Position numbers and translations under genes: made by a program. A stretch of 8,195 nucleotides of DNA from Chitinophagales bacterium (GTDB taxonomy: Bacteria; Bacteroidota; Bacteroidia; Chitinophagales; UBA10324). This document shows positions 1 through 7,555 of the stretch, in pieces (the stretch's first letter is position 1; each line of letters opens with the position of its first letter). The notes below the pieces were generated by a model. The model worked only from the letters and a program-made list of their open reading frames with translations, had not been told where the DNA came from and ran no database searches. Where the stretch lies: positions 1-8,195 of the forward strand of contig JAJAYG010000085.1 of the NCBI GenBank assembly GCA_026786335.1, in the 5' to 3' direction.

Positions 1-1
1 A

Positions 2-76
2 CTTGGTGCCGGAATTTATTTGCTAAAAGTAAATATGGACGGTGCACCCTCAATTATGAAAATTATCATACAATAA
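2..76 (+). CDS. C-terminal end of a T9SS-sorted secreted protein (partial)
   Basis: Only the last 24 codons and the TAA stop are in the window. They read GAGIYLLKVNMDG, then a short hydrophobic end, MKIIIQ. This fits the type A sorting domain of the type IX secretion system of Bacteroidota: a G-x-Y-x-(hydrophobic) strand, a short turn, then a Lys followed by a beta-branched strand at the very C-terminus. Proteins with this tail cross the outer membrane through T9SS and are released or attached to the cell surface. The catalytic or binding part lies to the left of the window, so the function cannot be named. The following reading frame starts 33 bases downstream on the same strand, with no terminator visible between them. 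Confidence 0.72.
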   Translation, partial: LGAGIYLLKVNMDGAPSIMKIIIQ

Positions 77-109
77 AAACCATTTTTAGAAACTCACAAA
101 ACTTCAACT

Positions 110-915
110 ATGAAAACAATCGTTTTTTTTTATCGTAATTCTGTTTGCTGTTATAAGCAGTCATGCACAAATCGGAAATTTTGAGATTTCAAACATAACG
201 GAAAACACGCTGGTTGCATCGACATTCATTAATGATAATGAAGGTTGTTTGGCAGATAACAAAGGGAATCTATGGCACACGGCTAATGAAGTCACTTTAC
301 TTTCTGGATAACAATACTGGATTCATCAGCGGTCATTATTCAATTTACAAAACCACCAATGGAGGAATAACCTGGACTATTATTTCAACCCAAACTGCTT
401 CGTATTTGGATTACTTCTTCGTGAATCCTTCGGTAGGAATAGCTGCAACATACGATGGTGCTTCATACAAAAATATATGGAGAACAATTGACGGTGGAGT
501 AACATGGCTCAATGTTGATAGCGAAGCGAATTACTACATCAACTCAGTTTGGTTTATTAACGAAAACTCCGGGTGGGCTGCCGGTTATTACGATCAGTTT
601 GGAGTCAGCCGGGAGCCAGCAATCTTTCACACCACTGATGGCGGAATAACATGGCAAAATATCTATCTTAATCATGATGTATTAGCTCGGGGTGAAGTTC
701 TTTTGGACATCCGATTTAAAAATGAACTTGAAGGATTTGCTATTTCAGATTACACTGAAAGTATTTTCACACTTGATGGAGGAGTGACTTGGACTCGTAC
801 TTATGATGCAGAATCATTCGGATTCCCAAAACTTGAAGGAATTTACAAAACACTCTCTGGAGATAGCGAACTGTATCTAACAGGTAAGAATGGATATGTG
901 GTGAAATGGAAATAA
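110..915 (+). pseudogene. Broken secreted YCF48/BNR-like beta-propeller protein gene
   Basis: The gene is readable only in three frames. ATG 110 starts MKTIVFF; beyond the T run the next frame continues IVILFAVISSHAQ, so together they make a typical Sec signal peptide. That frame goes on to GNLWHTAN (about 264-287) and stops at 309-311. From about 289 a third frame carries the body to the TAA at 913-915. The body has four GGxTW motifs (at 358, 490, 637 and 775), each preceded by an I-[YWF]-x-T-like strand, as in YCF48-like/BNR propeller blades; it ends with a final blade piece, KNGYVVKWK. No T9SS tail is present. The spacing of equivalent strands is 44-49 residues between intact repeats, but only 73 bases separate LWHTAN from IYKTTN. 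About 59-74 bases therefore seem to be lost, on top of the shift in the T run. The intact 5.4 kb frame just downstream argues against generally poor sequence. Function is unknown; such repeats are usually found in exported or surface proteins of this phylum. Confidence 0.72.
123..131 (+). repeat. Run of nine T inside a signal-peptide coding stretch
   Basis: Nine consecutive T bases lie in codons 5-8 of the frame that starts at 110. Eight T would join MKTIVFF directly to IVILFAVISSHAQ and restore a complete signal peptide. The run is therefore the probable site of the first frame break. It could be a true slippage mutation, a phase-variable tract or a homopolymer sequencing error; the sequence alone cannot separate these. 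Confidence 0.7.
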
Positions 916-943
916 AATTCTGTTAGATAGCTCTTCAAGAAAA

Positions 944-969
944 AAAAGCGCTGAATAGTCCGCGCTTTT
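944..969 (+). terminator. Hairpin terminator after the propeller gene
   Basis: AAAAGCGC (944-951) pairs perfectly with GCGCTTTT (962-969) around a 10-base loop, giving an 8-bp stem. It is flanked by a longer A run on the left (from 940). The T stretch is short and belongs to the stem, so the hairpin is symmetrical and could work in both directions. It lies 29 bases after the stop of the broken propeller gene and separates it from the macroglobulin gene. Confidence 0.65.
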
Positions 970-1031
970 CATTTCCACTTATCACTCTTTCACATTCTAA
1001 ATGCTGAATTCTTTCCTTCCCCCAAAAATAT

Positions 1032-1060
1032 ATTTTCATTCCCGAAATCATTTTCATCCC
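1032..1060. repeat. Near-direct repeat in the macroglobulin upstream region
   Basis: ATTTTCATTCCC (1032-1043) and ATTTTCATCCC (1050-1060) differ by a single base and start 18 bases apart. The pair lies about 100 bases before the macroglobulin start. It could be a tandem protein-binding site or a chance duplication; no regulator is encoded beside it to decide this. Confidence 0.35.
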
Positions 1061-1062
1061 AT

Positions 1063-1093
1063 GGGTCCCAAGGACTCCTTTGGAGGATCCCCC
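1063..1093. repeat. G/C-rich imperfect inverted repeat in the 5' leader
   Basis: CTCC (1075-1078) pairs with GGAG (1082-1085) around TTT. After a two-base bulge, GGA (1072-1074) pairs with TCC (1088-1090), and GGG (1063-1065) can pair with CCC (1091-1093). An alternative stem pairs CCAAG (1068-1072) with the CTTTGG at 1078-1083. The stretch stands out because the surrounding intergenic DNA is A/T-rich. It could be a leader structure or a copy of a dispersed intergenic repeat; only a genome-wide comparison can tell. It does not look like a terminator because no T run follows it. Confidence 0.4.
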
Positions 1094-1123
1094 TTCGGAA
1101 CAATAAAATCAAAAACATATTGT

Positions 1124-1142
1124 TTATTTTTTCGGAAAATAA
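1124..1142 (+). other. A/T hairpin just before the macroglobulin start
   Basis: TTATTTT (1124-1130) pairs with AAAATAA (1136-1142) around the loop TTCGG, a perfect 7-bp but A/T-only stem. It ends 13 bases before the ATG at 1156, in the place where a ribosome would load. Bacteroidota favour unstructured A-rich leaders, so a weak hairpin here could tune translation. In A/T-rich DNA it may also be a chance pairing. Confidence 0.35.
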
Positions 1143-1155
1143 TCACCCGCCAACT

Positions 1156-4100
1156 ATGAGAACCACCTTCTTTTTTTTGCTGATCGCAACAGCAGCCGCT
1201 CTTTATTTTACAGGATGCGTGAACAATGCAAACCAACTCAAGTTAGATCACACCAACTTCACAGCAGAGATTTCTCCCGAGCAAAATCTCTCTTTCACTT
1301 TTGCAACTGATCTTGTCCCTGATTCTTTGTTGCTACAGTGGGATACCACAGAGTACATTAAATTTTCGCCTGCCATCAAAGGAAAATTTAAATGGAACAC
1401 GGCACGCGAATTAATTTTTTCTCCAGCTGCGCCGTTTGCACCAAGTACTGATTTTGTTGCCGAACTCACACCCAATATTTTCAATCATTCAAAAATAAAA
1501 TTTCAATTACCGAAGGAAAAAACATTTACGTTTCACACTCCTTATCTCATGATGGCGGGAGCACAATTCTTTTGGGCGCTGTCGCAAAAAAATCCCGGCG
1601 CAGTTGAAGTGCGCATGAATATAAATTTCAATTGCAAAGTTGAACCTGCTGCACTGAAAAAATATCTGCATGTTTTTGTGAATGAAAAAGAAGTGCCGTT
1701 TGATCTTCTTAGTGGCAGCGCAGATTTTTCTATCGGCGTATCCATTGCCGATGTTCGCGGCGAATCGAAAGAATCTATTCCATTAAAAATTGAAATTGAT
1801 CCCGGACTCACCTGTGCTGGCAGCAGCTATGTTGCAAAAGATAAAATGGAATTCGCCGCTGAAGTTCCTACCAAAGAAAAAATAATGGTAACACAGATGT
1901 CGGCGAGTTTTACTGAGGGCAGCGGACTTATTAGTGTGTTCACCAATCAGCCGGTGGTGAATGAAAATTTGAATTCGCTCATCACTGTCACTCCTTCAAT
2001 CACGGTTACCACAGAAAAACTCGACAATGGTTTTTCGATCAAAGGAGATTTTGAAGCGGATAAAACTTACACAGTTACTATCTCAAAAGCATTGAGAGGA
2101 ATTTTCGGTTTCACACTCGAAGAAGATTATTCGCAGAATGTTTCTTTCGGTGAACTGAATCCAATGATTGCATTTGCCGACAGCAAAGGAATGTATCTCT
2201 CCTCTCGCGGTGCAGGAAATATTGCCGTGAATGTTGCGGCAGTAAGCAAGGTGAAAGTTTCTGTAATCCATATTTATGAAAACAACATACTCGCTTTTAT
2301 GCGGGGTGACGAAAGATGGGGTTATTACTATGAAGAAAATAATGTTGATGAAGGAAGCAACTACCACGATTATCAATACTACGATTATCAAAATTTCGGC
2401 GACGTGGTTTCCGAAAAAACTTATGCAGTGCAATCACTTCCTAAACAAGGCAACGTGCGATTGCTTCATTTGAATTTGGATGAGATCGGCTATGGTGATC
2501 GCCTCAAAGGAATGTATGTTTTGAAAGTGGAAGATGCCGACAGGCAGTGGCTGCAACAGTCGAAATTTATTTCACTCTCCGATATTGGTTTAATGGCAAG
2601 GCAGGGAAGTGATGAGGTTTATGTATTCGCAAACTCCATTGTAAATGCAGAGCCGATGAATGGTGTGAAAGTAAATTTCATCAGCACCAACAATCAATCA
2701 GTGAGCACAGCACTCACTGATGAAAACGGAGTGGCAGTTTTGAAAAATGTAAAATCCACACTGGGGAAATTCAGAGTGGGAATGATCACCTGCACATCGG
2801 GTGATGATTTTAATTTCATGATCCTCAACAACACTGCAGTTGGAACTTCGCGTTTTGAAGTGGGTGGTAAATACAGCAACGATGCAAACCTCGACGGTTT
2901 CATTTATGGTGATCGTGAAATCTACCGCCCTGGTGACAGCGTGCATGTGAACACCGTGATAAGAACCAATGACTGGAAAGTGATGAAGGACATTCCGATG
3001 AAAATAAAATTGTTGCAACCCAATGGAAAAGAATACATGAGTTTCAAAAAAACATTGAATGATCAAGGGGCATTTGAAACAAATTTCTATTTACCCACAG
3101 CATCTGTTACGGGTTTGTACACCATCGAAGTTTTTACTGCCAATGATATTTACATAGCAGCAAAACAATTTAGTGTAGAAGAATTTGTACCCGACAGAAT
3201 AAAAATTACAACAACGCTGGACAAACCATCAGCAAATCCTGGTGATACAATAAAAGCAAAAATTCTCGCTCAAAATTTATTTGGTCCGGCGGCGGCAAAC
3301 AGAAACTATGAAGTTGAATTGCAGTTGAACCGAAAAAATTTCTTCTCCAAAAAATTCAGCCGCTATAATTTTTCCATCAACACCGGCGAACAAATCTCCA
3401 TTGAGAATGTGATGCGCTCAGGAAAGACAAATGAAGAAGGAACTGCAAAGGAAAATTTTGAATTACCCGACTACAGCGACATTGGAATATTGAACGGAAA
3501 TATTTTCACCACCGTGTTTGATGAAACCGGAAGACCTGTTCACAAGACGAGTGACTTCACAGTAAACACGCAAGATGTTTTTTATGGCATTCAATATTTT
3601 GATCGGTGGGTGAGCACACGCCAACCTTTAACTATGCAATTTATCGGCTGCAACATTTCGGGCGCGGCAGTAAATACCACTGCAAGAGTTGAGATCTACC
3701 GTTATCAATGGGAGAATGTGATTCAGCAATCAGGTGGCAGATACCAATATCAGTCGCAGCGAAAAGATGTGTTGGTTTCGAGAAAAGAAATTTCACTCAA
3801 TGCAACAGGCGGAAATATTTCATTCACGCCTTACACTTCCGGTTCTTATGAAGTACGCATCTCAAGATCGGGTGCAGATTCTTATGTGTCAATGAATTTT
3901 TGGGCTTTTGGTTGGGGTGATACACAAAACACTTCTTTCGAAGTTGACAATGAAGGCGAAGTTGATTTGCAATTGGATAAAGAAAGTTACAACATCGGCG
4001 ATGTTGCGCAGGTATTATTGAAAGCACCTTTCGACGGAAAAATTTTAGTGACCGTTGAGCGCGATCATGTTTTTGAATACCACTATCTCACTACAGAAAA

Positions 4101-6585
4101 AAAAGCAGCAAGCATTTCAATTCCAATCAAAGAAGATTTATTACCGAATGTGTTTATCACTGCTACTGCTATAAGAAAAATGGATGGCAATCAAATGCCG
4201 CTCACGGTTGCGCGCGGTTATGTGCCAATGAAAGTTATCGAAGACAGCCGCAAACTTTCTGTTGCAATTACAGCGGCAGAAACATCGCGGTCAAAAACAA
4301 AACAACACATCAGTGTAAAAACAACTGCGAATACGCAGCTCACCATTGCTGTTGTTGATGAAGGAATTCTTCAGTTAAAAAATACACTCACACCCGATCC
4401 TTATAAATTCTTTTACCAGCAGCGCGCATTGGAAGTTCATTCATTCGATTTGTATCCAATGTTGTTACCTGAGTACGCAACAAGTTTTTCAAATGCAACC
4501 GGTGGTGATATGGCTGAGATGGGCAAGCGATCAAATCCGTTCACAGTAAAACGATTTAATCTGGTAGCATTGTGGAGCGGCATTTTAAAATCTGATGCAG
4601 CGGGCAATGCATCATTCGATGTAAACATTCCGCAGTTCTCAGGTGCACTGCGCATAATGGCTGTTGCTTATAAAGATGATGCTTTCGGCTCGGCAGAAAA
4701 AACAATGCGCGTGGCTGATCCAATTGTTATCAGCACTGCAATGCCGCGCTTCCTTTCACCAAAAGATACAGTGAGAGTTCCGGTAACACTTTCAAACACC
4801 ACAGCAAAAACGGCTGATATAAAAGCAGAAATTTCTGTTTCAGGAAAAGTGATGGTGAGTGGTGCAGCATCAAAAACAGTTTCCATTAAAGCAAACAGTG
4901 AAGCGCAAATAGAATTTGCATTGCTGGCGAATAATGATTTAGGGGAAGGAAAAGTTACGATCACCATAAATGCAATGGGAGAAAAATTTACTGATCAAAC
5001 AAATATTGCAGTGCGCCCTGCATCGGCATTGGTAAAACAAACAGGCAGTGGTCATATTGATGCAGGTAAATCAGAAACCATTTCATTGAGTGCGAACATG
5101 ATTCCTTCAACCATGTCGAGCAAAATGGTGATCAGCAAATCTCCTATGACGGCTTTCAGCAAAGACCTTCGTTACCTCATTCAATATCCTTATGGTTGTG
5201 TGGAGCAAACTGTGTCGGCTGCATTTCCGCAATTGTATTTCCGTGATCTTGCAAAAGCAATTGGTCAGGAAAATAAAGGCATGGTTTACAATCCTGATTA
5301 CAATGTGCAACAAGCAATTTTGAAATTGGAATCAATGCAACTCTACAACGGTGCCATCACCTATTGGCCCGGCGGCGATTATGAAAGCTGGTGGGGCAGT
5401 GCTTATGCAGCGCATTTTTTATTGGAAGCAAAGAAGGCGGGCTTTGATGTGAATCAAAATATTCTTGATAAAATCTACAGCTACCTGCAACAGAAAACAA
5501 AAGAGCGCTCCACTGAAACTTATTATTACTGGGATGAAAAAAATATTGCCCGCAGCAGAATCATTGCATCACGCGAAACCATGTACTCTCTTTTTGTGCT
5601 TGCACTTTCGGGAAGGTATGATCAAACTGCAATGAATTATTATAAGGGAAATGAAACTATGCTATCACCCGATTCGCGCTATATGCTTGCTGCAACATTT
5701 GCACTCGCAGGCAATCAGGCAAGTTATAAATCAATGTTACCCGAAGCTTATGCAAATGATAAAACGAAGCGCGCTTTCGGAGGAAACTTTTCTTCACCCA
5801 TACGTGATGAAGCACTTGCACTATACGTTTTGGTTGAAGTGGATCCCAACAATCAGCAGATAGGAATTATGGCGCGCCATCTTTCTGAAGCCATGCGAAA
5901 AGAGTATTGGCTCTCGACGCAGGAATCTGCATTTTCATTTTTAGCATTAGGAAAAATTGCCCGCAAAGCAGCAGGCACCAATGTTTCAGCTACGATTTCC
6001 TCCAATGGAAAATCGCTTGGAACTTTTACGAGTGATGATGTGGTAATCAATTCTAACTTATCAAATCAATCAGTAACGATTCAAACCAAAGGAACAGGAT
6101 CACTTTATTATTATTGGGAAGTTTCGGGCATTGATGCTTCGGGAAAAGTGAAAGAAGAAGATTCGTACCTGCGTGTGCGTAAAACTTTTTACAATCGTTA
6201 TGGCTCGCAGATTATTCCGATTGCACTAACTCAAAATGATTTGATTGTGGTGAAGCTGAGTATTGAAGTACTTGATTATGGAAAGAGCATCGAGAATGTT
6301 GCAGTCACCGATTTATTACCTGCAGGTTTTGAAATTGAAAATCCGCGCATCAGCAGCGTGCCCGATTTAGATTGGGTTAAAGATGCATCGGGTTATGATT
6401 ACATGGACATTCGTGATGACCGCATTACTTATTTCTGTACAGCAACAGAAAAAACAAAAAATTTCTACTACGTCGTTCGTGCTGTTTCAAAAGGAATGTA
6501 TCACATGGGACCAGTGAGTGCCGATGCAATGTATGATGGCGAATACCATAGTTATTGGGGGGCGGGGAAGGTGATAATAAAATAA
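1156..6585 (+). CDS. Alpha-2-macroglobulin family lipoprotein with thioester
   Basis: This 1809-residue protein belongs to the bacterial alpha-2-macroglobulins, envelope protease traps like E. coli YfhM/ECAM (about 1650 residues). The start at ATG 1156 gives a lipoprotein signal, MRTTFFFLLIATAAALYFTG followed by Cys21. The in-frame TTG at 1120 would put 12 polar residues before it and is rejected. Visible order: N-terminal MG-like domains (about 30-560); MG2 around 575-670 with GDREIYRPGD at 585-594; bait-region-type domain 936-1075 with VVDEGILQLKN from 1066; a probable bait segment 1095-1131; A2M domain 1136-1225; thioester domain about 1335-1615 with GCVEQ (Cys1348, Gln1351) and TYWPGG; C-terminal bMG10-like domain from about 1670. 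In the known mechanism, cleavage of the bait exposes the Cys-Gln thioester, which covalently captures the protease. Cys21 is followed by VNNANQ without an acidic cluster, which suggests a periplasm-facing anchor. No pbpC, the usual neighbour, is next to it; the gene is monocistronic between two hairpins. Confidence 0.93.
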   Translation: MRTTFFFLLIATAAALYFTGCVNNANQLKLDHTNFTAEISPEQNLSFTFATDLVPDSLLLQWDTTEYIKFSPAIKGKFKWNTARELIFSPAAPFAPSTDFVAELTPNIFNHSKIKFQLPKEKTFTFHTPYLMMAGAQFFWALSQKNPGAVEVRMNINFNCKVEPAALKKYLHVFVNEKEVPFDLLSGSADFSIGVSIADVRGESKESIPLKIEIDPGLTCAGSSYVAKDKMEFAAEVPTKEKIMVTQMSASFTEGSGLISVFTNQPVVNENLNSLITVTPSITVTTEKLDNGFSIKGDFEADKTYTVTISKALRGIFGFTLEEDYSQNVSFGELNPMIAFADSKGMYLSSRGAGNIAVNVAAVSKVKVSVIHIYENNILAFMRGDERWGYYYEENNVDEGSNYHDYQYYDYQNFGDVVSEKTYAVQSLPKQGNVRLLHLNLDEIGYGDRLKGMYVLKVEDADRQWLQQSKFISLSDIGLMARQGSDEVYVFANSIVNAEPMNGVKVNFISTNNQSVSTALTDENGVAVLKNVKSTLGKFRVGMITCTSGDDFNFMILNNTAVGTSRFEVGGKYSNDANLDGFIYGDREIYRPGDSVHVNTVIRTNDWKVMKDIPMKIKLLQPNGKEYMSFKKTLNDQGAFETNFYLPTASVTGLYTIEVFTANDIYIAAKQFSVEEFVPDRIKITTTLDKPSANPGDTIKAKILAQNLFGPAAANRNYEVELQLNRKNFFSKKFSRYNFSINTGEQISIENVMRSGKTNEEGTAKENFELPDYSDIGILNGNIFTTVFDETGRPVHKTSDFTVNTQDVFYGIQYFDRWVSTRQPLTMQFIGCNISGAAVNTTARVEIYRYQWENVIQQSGGRYQYQSQRKDVLVSRKEISLNATGGNISFTPYTSGSYEVRISRSGADSYVSMNFWAFGWGDTQNTSFEVDNEGEVDLQLDKESYNIGDVAQVLLKAPFDGKILVTVERDHVFEYHYLTTEKKAASISIPIKEDLLPNVFITATAIRKMDGNQMPLTVARGYVPMKVIEDSRKLSVAITAAETSRSKTKQHISVKTTANTQLTIAVVDEGILQLKNTLTPDPYKFFYQQRALEVHSFDLYPMLLPEYATSFSNATGGDMAEMGKRSNPFTVKRFNLVALWSGILKSDAAGNASFDVNIPQFSGALRIMAVAYKDDAFGSAEKTMRVADPIVISTAMPRFLSPKDTVRVPVTLSNTTAKTADIKAEISVSGKVMVSGAASKTVSIKANSEAQIEFALLANNDLGEGKVTITINAMGEKFTDQTNIAVRPASALVKQTGSGHIDAGKSETISLSANMIPSTMSSKMVISKSPMTAFSKDLRYLIQYPYGCVEQTVSAAFPQLYFRDLAKAIGQENKGMVYNPDYNVQQAILKLESMQLYNGAITYWPGGDYESWWGSAYAAHFLLEAKKAGFDVNQNILDKIYSYLQQKTKERSTETYYYWDEKNIARSRIIASRETMYSLFVLALSGRYDQTAMNYYKGNETMLSPDSRYMLAATFALAGNQASYKSMLPEAYANDKTKRAFGGNFSSPIRDEALALYVLVEVDPNNQQIGIMARHLSEAMRKEYWLSTQESAFSFLALGKIARKAAGTNVSATISSNGKSLGTFTSDDVVINSNLSNQSVTIQTKGTGSLYYYWEVSGIDASGKVKEEDSYLRVRKTFYNRYGSQIIPIALTQNDLIVVKLSIEVLDYGKSIENVAVTDLLPAGFEIENPRISSVPDLDWVKDASGYDYMDIRDDRITYFCTATEKTKNFYYVVRAVSKGMYHMGPVSADAMYDGEYHSYWGAGKVIIK
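5197..5208 (+). other. Thioester-forming CVEQ motif
   Basis: The codons TGT GTG GAG CAA encode Cys-Val-Glu-Gln (residues 1348-1351) inside YPYGCVEQTVSAAFPQLYF. In thioester-containing macroglobulins and complement proteins the Cys side chain and the Gln amide form the reactive internal thioester. Both residues are present, so this is the thioester-active class, unlike the MagD/YfaS-type homologues that have lost the Cys. Confidence 0.9.
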
Positions 6586-6611
6586 GTGAAGTGAACTAAT
6601 TTTGGGGAATG

Positions 6612-6639
6612 AAGACCGCTTGAATGGCGGTCTTTTTTT
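6612..6639 (+). terminator. Rho-independent terminator of the macroglobulin gene
   Basis: AAGACCGC (6612-6619) pairs perfectly with GCGGTCTT (6627-6634) around a 7-base loop, and a run of seven T (6633-6639) closes it. It lies 26 bases after the macroglobulin stop. The T run also forms the last codons of the convergent GTPase gene on the other strand, whose TAA is at 6638-6640. The two genes thus share a very compact ending, and the hairpin protects each from read-through mostly in the + direction. Confidence 0.88.
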
Positions 6640-7543
6640 ATCCAAGAAATTTTTTCGCAAACCGGTACAAATTAAAATCCCCTTGTTGCATTGCAATTTG
6701 TATTGCCGAGAGCAATTCTTTTTTATTCACCCCTTTCATTTTTTCCTTCACCAAAATTCTCAAGACTTTTTCTGCAATCAGAAATTGTTTGCGGTTATTT
6801 GCTGCGTTTGATTGTTTGTGTTTTTCAATCTGTGCAATTAATTCTTCAATGCCTTCACCGCTTGTTGCAATTGTTTTTACAATAGGTATTTGCCAGTCGT
6901 GCGCCATTTTTTCATTGGAGAGGTGGCGAAGATTCGATGCAAACCGATCGGCATCTACATGATCACTTTTGTTCACTACAAAAATATCGGCAATCTCAAG
7001 CAAACCCGATTTCATGGTTTGAATTTCATCGCCTCCCTCGGGCACCATCACCACAATGGTAGTGTCAGCCAATCCTGCAATCTCTACTTCCGATTGTCCT
7101 ACGCCTACTGTTTCAACAAACAAAAAATCAAATGGCGCTGCGCGCATTACATCGGTTACTTCAATAATTTTTTCGCTCAAGCCGCCGAGAGATCCGCGTG
7201 TTGCAAGTGATCGAATAAATAAATTGGGGTTACTGAAATGTTCTGCCATTCGAATGCGATCACCGAGCAATGAACCAAAGTTGAATGGTGAAGTAGGATC
7301 AACAGCCACCACTCCGATTTTTTTATTTTGGTGAAGCAGAATTTTTACAATTGCATTTACCAAAGAACTTTTTCCTGCTCCGGGAGGTCCGGTAATTCCT
7401 ATGAGGGGAATGCTGCGGATGGTGATTAATTCAAGCACTTCATTGCTTCCTTCCAAATCATTTTCAACAATGCTAATGGCTCTTGCCAATGCTTTGAAAT
7501 CGCCTTGTTGAAGTGAATTTATGAGAGTGGAAATTTCATTCAT
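6638..7543 (-). CDS. meaB: MeaB/ArgK-type GTPase, methylmalonyl-CoA mutase chaperone
   Basis: The protein has 301 residues from the ATG at 7543 (304 from a TTG at 7552) and carries every G motif of the MeaB/ArgK (YgfD) family of SIMIBI GTPases. These are the P-loop GPPGAGKSS at 52-60, DPTSPF at 82-87, GDRIRM at 94-99, ETVGVGQSE at 144-152, NKSD for guanine recognition at 191-194, and TSGEG at 227-231. The N-terminal helix with GDFKALARAISIVEN and a C-terminal helical tail are also typical; the tail is somewhat shorter than in the roughly 330-residue E. coli protein. Known role: a cytoplasmic GTPase that binds B12-dependent methylmalonyl-CoA mutase, gates cobalamin loading and protects it from inactivation. 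The mutase genes are not in this window. The gene is third in a tight - strand cluster after the ECF sigma and anti-sigma genes, 12 bases behind the latter, so co-transcription is likely. Start choice: the ATG fits the family best, but an AGGAG sits 6 bases before the TTG. Confidence 0.93.
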   Translation of the reverse strand: MNEISTLINSLQQGDFKALARAISIVENDLEGSNEVLELITIRSIPLIGITGPPGAGKSSLVNAIVKILLHQNKKIGVVAVDPTSPFNFGSLLGDRIRMAEHFSNPNLFIRSLATRGSLGGLSEKIIEVTDVMRAAPFDFLFVETVGVGQSEVEIAGLADTTIVVMVPEGGDEIQTMKSGLLEIADIFVVNKSDHVDADRFASNLRHLSNEKMAHDWQIPIVKTIATSGEGIEELIAQIEKHKQSNAANNRKQFLIAEKVLRILVKEKMKGVNKKELLSAIQIAMQQGDFNLYRFAKKFLG

Positions 7544-7555
7544 GCCATTCAATGG

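Noticed and set aside
214..288. N-terminal 25 residues of the frame open from 214
   Set aside because: The residues before KSLYFLDNNTGF resemble nothing, while the overlapping frame carries signal-peptide and blade-like sequence. This part is out of frame with the original protein.
1029..1037. TATATTTTC as a Bacteroidota -7 promoter element (TAnnTTTG)
   Set aside because: The last base of the motif does not match, and there is no TTTG or TTG about 19 bases upstream near 1006-1009. In A/T-rich DNA this match is weak.
1120..1155. In-frame TTG at 1120 as start of the macroglobulin
   Set aside because: It would add 12 mostly polar residues in front of a well-formed lipoprotein signal, and it lies inside the leader hairpin region. 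ATG 1156 gives the expected signal and lipobox.
5107..5313. Frame change or truncation in the thioester domain
   Set aside because: Checked around GCVEQ and the following helices; the frame is continuous and the domain reads normally to the C-terminal bMG10-like part.
1248..6050. Many antisense open frames of 60-120 residues within the macroglobulin gene
   Set aside because: They are shadows of the long coding frame: low-complexity or odd composition, no recognisable motif, and no independent start context. The + strand frame is continuous and matches family motifs throughout.
6602..7334. Plus-strand open frames opposite meaB
   Set aside because: They are Phe/Cys/His-rich translations complementary to a gene with all GTPase motifs, and they show no domain of their own.
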